From DATFAS01 sp035254305 (GTDB taxonomy: Bacteria > Bacillota > Bacilli > Aneurinibacillales > RAOX-1): a stretch of 7,105 nucleotides of DNA. This document shows positions 6,520 to 7,105 of this stretch, in pieces; position 1 is the stretch's first letter; the number at the start of each line of letters is the position of its first letter. The position numbers and the translations under genes were made by a program. The stretch spans positions 1 to 7,105 of the forward strand of contig DATFAS010000012.1 in assembly GCA_035254305.1 (NCBI GenBank), given 5' to 3'. The notes under the pieces are model-generated. The model worked only from the letters and a program-made list of their open reading frames with translations. It had not been told where the DNA came from and searched no databases.

Positions 6520-7105
6520 GGATAAAAATATCGAATCGGATGAAATCTTATTTTGTTCCGGATTCTCTTAGAGGCCAGCTATTGGCTAGAACATTAATCA
6601 TTCTTGCTGTTATACTTCTTCTTATTGGTGTTTTACAATATTTATTTATGAGTGAAGTAATCTATCAAAATAAAGCTAGCAGTCTACAAAGTCAATTAAT
6701 GTCAATTCCACATGACGTATGGGATCAGCAACTTGGCAGTAGCGATTCTATTGATCCTATGAGAAGAGAGAAGGGCCCACCAAGATTTTTTATTCCACAA
6801 GCAAACTTAGCATATATCGATGTCTCGGGAAATTATACGGTGATTTTGAGTGGACCGAATGGGGAGAATCCGCCTAAATTAGATACTCAGGAATATATAA
6901 ATCTATTAAACAAGAAGCCGAGATTGTATTATAAGGTCGTTAATGACGGAAAAGAAGAACAATTGGTTGTCCTTCAACCGATTGGGCACCCAGGTCATCA
7001 GAATGGTATTGCTCAGATTAGTACCATAACAAATCCTCTGAAGGATTTGCTTATGCGTCAACTCTTTACCTTTTTAGGCCTTTCCGTTATTGCGATGCTA
7101 TTTGG
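6516..7105 (+). CDS. Sensor histidine kinase, N-terminal part only (runs off the window)
   Basis: An open frame starts at ATG 6516, overlapping the regulator stop by ATGA, and stays open for 196 codons to the window edge. Visible parts are a short cytoplasmic N-terminus, a membrane segment at about 27-46 (LIILAVILLLIGVLQYLF), an extracellular domain of about 135 residues (47-181), and the beginning of a second membrane segment (LFTFLGLSVIAMLF, from about 183). This is the sensor half of a classical transmembrane histidine kinase. The HAMP, DHp (phospho-His) and ATP-binding domains would lie beyond the edge, so kinase identity rests on topology and on the coupled response regulator gene. The extracellular part has a Pro-rich patch (GPPRFFIP, 87-94) and a probable PAS-like mixed alpha/beta fold. 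It contains no cysteines. An in-frame ATG at 6540 is a less likely start. The ligand is unknown. Confidence 0.85.
   Translation, partial: MRIKISNRMKSYFVPDSLRGQLLARTLIILAVILLLIGVLQYLFMSEVIYQNKASSLQSQLMSIPHDVWDQQLGSSDSIDPMRREKGPPRFFIPQANLAYIDVSGNYTVILSGPNGENPPKLDTQEYINLLNKKPRLYYKVVNDGKEEQLVVLQPIGHPGHQNGIAQISTITNPLKDLLMRQLFTFLGLSVIAMLF

Noticed and set aside
1..7105. CRISPR arrays, insertion sequences, tRNA or rRNA genes
   Set aside because: I saw no regularly spaced long repeats, no transposase-like frame, no terminal inverted repeats and no tRNA-like cloverleaf or rRNA segment.

Overview
The window looks like chromosomal DNA of a low-to-moderate GC Gram-positive bacterium of the Bacillota, probably the Bacillales. 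A Paenibacillus/Brevibacillus-type organism is my best guess, not a demonstrated identity. The reasons are strong AGGAGG-type ribosome binding sites, a TTG start, short hairpin-plus-T terminators, a secreted protein ending in a copper-amine-oxidase N-terminal ('stalk') domain, and an ABC export system of the YknX-YknY-YknZ type. In that type the ATPase and permease are separate proteins, not fused as in Gram-negative MacB. All genes lie on the + strand, and I found no convincing gene on the - strand.

Region 1 (1-2228): a terminator at the left edge closes an off-window gene. A good sigma-A-like promoter then drives a monocistronic gene for a secreted 636-residue protein. Its parts are a signal peptide, a TPR-like helical segment, a glycoside hydrolase domain resembling family GH26 with both expected catalytic glutamates, a probable Ig-like domain and a C-terminal stalk domain. 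A terminator follows the stop codon, and a second terminator-like hairpin lies about 110 bases further on.

Region 2 (2229-5711): a likely activator-dependent promoter leads into a tight operon of membrane-fusion/adaptor protein, ABC ATPase and MacB/FtsX-type permease. The promoter has three TTCAG repeats spaced exactly 11 bp apart, just upstream of a -10-like TATAAA and with no good -35. Intergenic distances are 2 bases and then an ATGA overlap. Together the three proteins would form one exporter in the cytoplasmic membrane.

Region 3 (5712-7105): after a 124-base gap with no clear terminator comes an OmpR/PhoB-family response regulator, then the start of a membrane histidine kinase overlapping it by ATGA. 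The kinase runs off the right edge before its catalytic core.

The simplest reading of regions 2 and 3 is a stress- or peptide-responsive exporter controlled by its own two-component system. The 11-bp repeats upstream of the adaptor gene are the natural candidate binding site for the response regulator. Each component family is known. The least explained items are the repeat operator, the extra hairpin before it, the divergent active-site neighbourhood of the GH26-like enzyme, and the ligand of the kinase.
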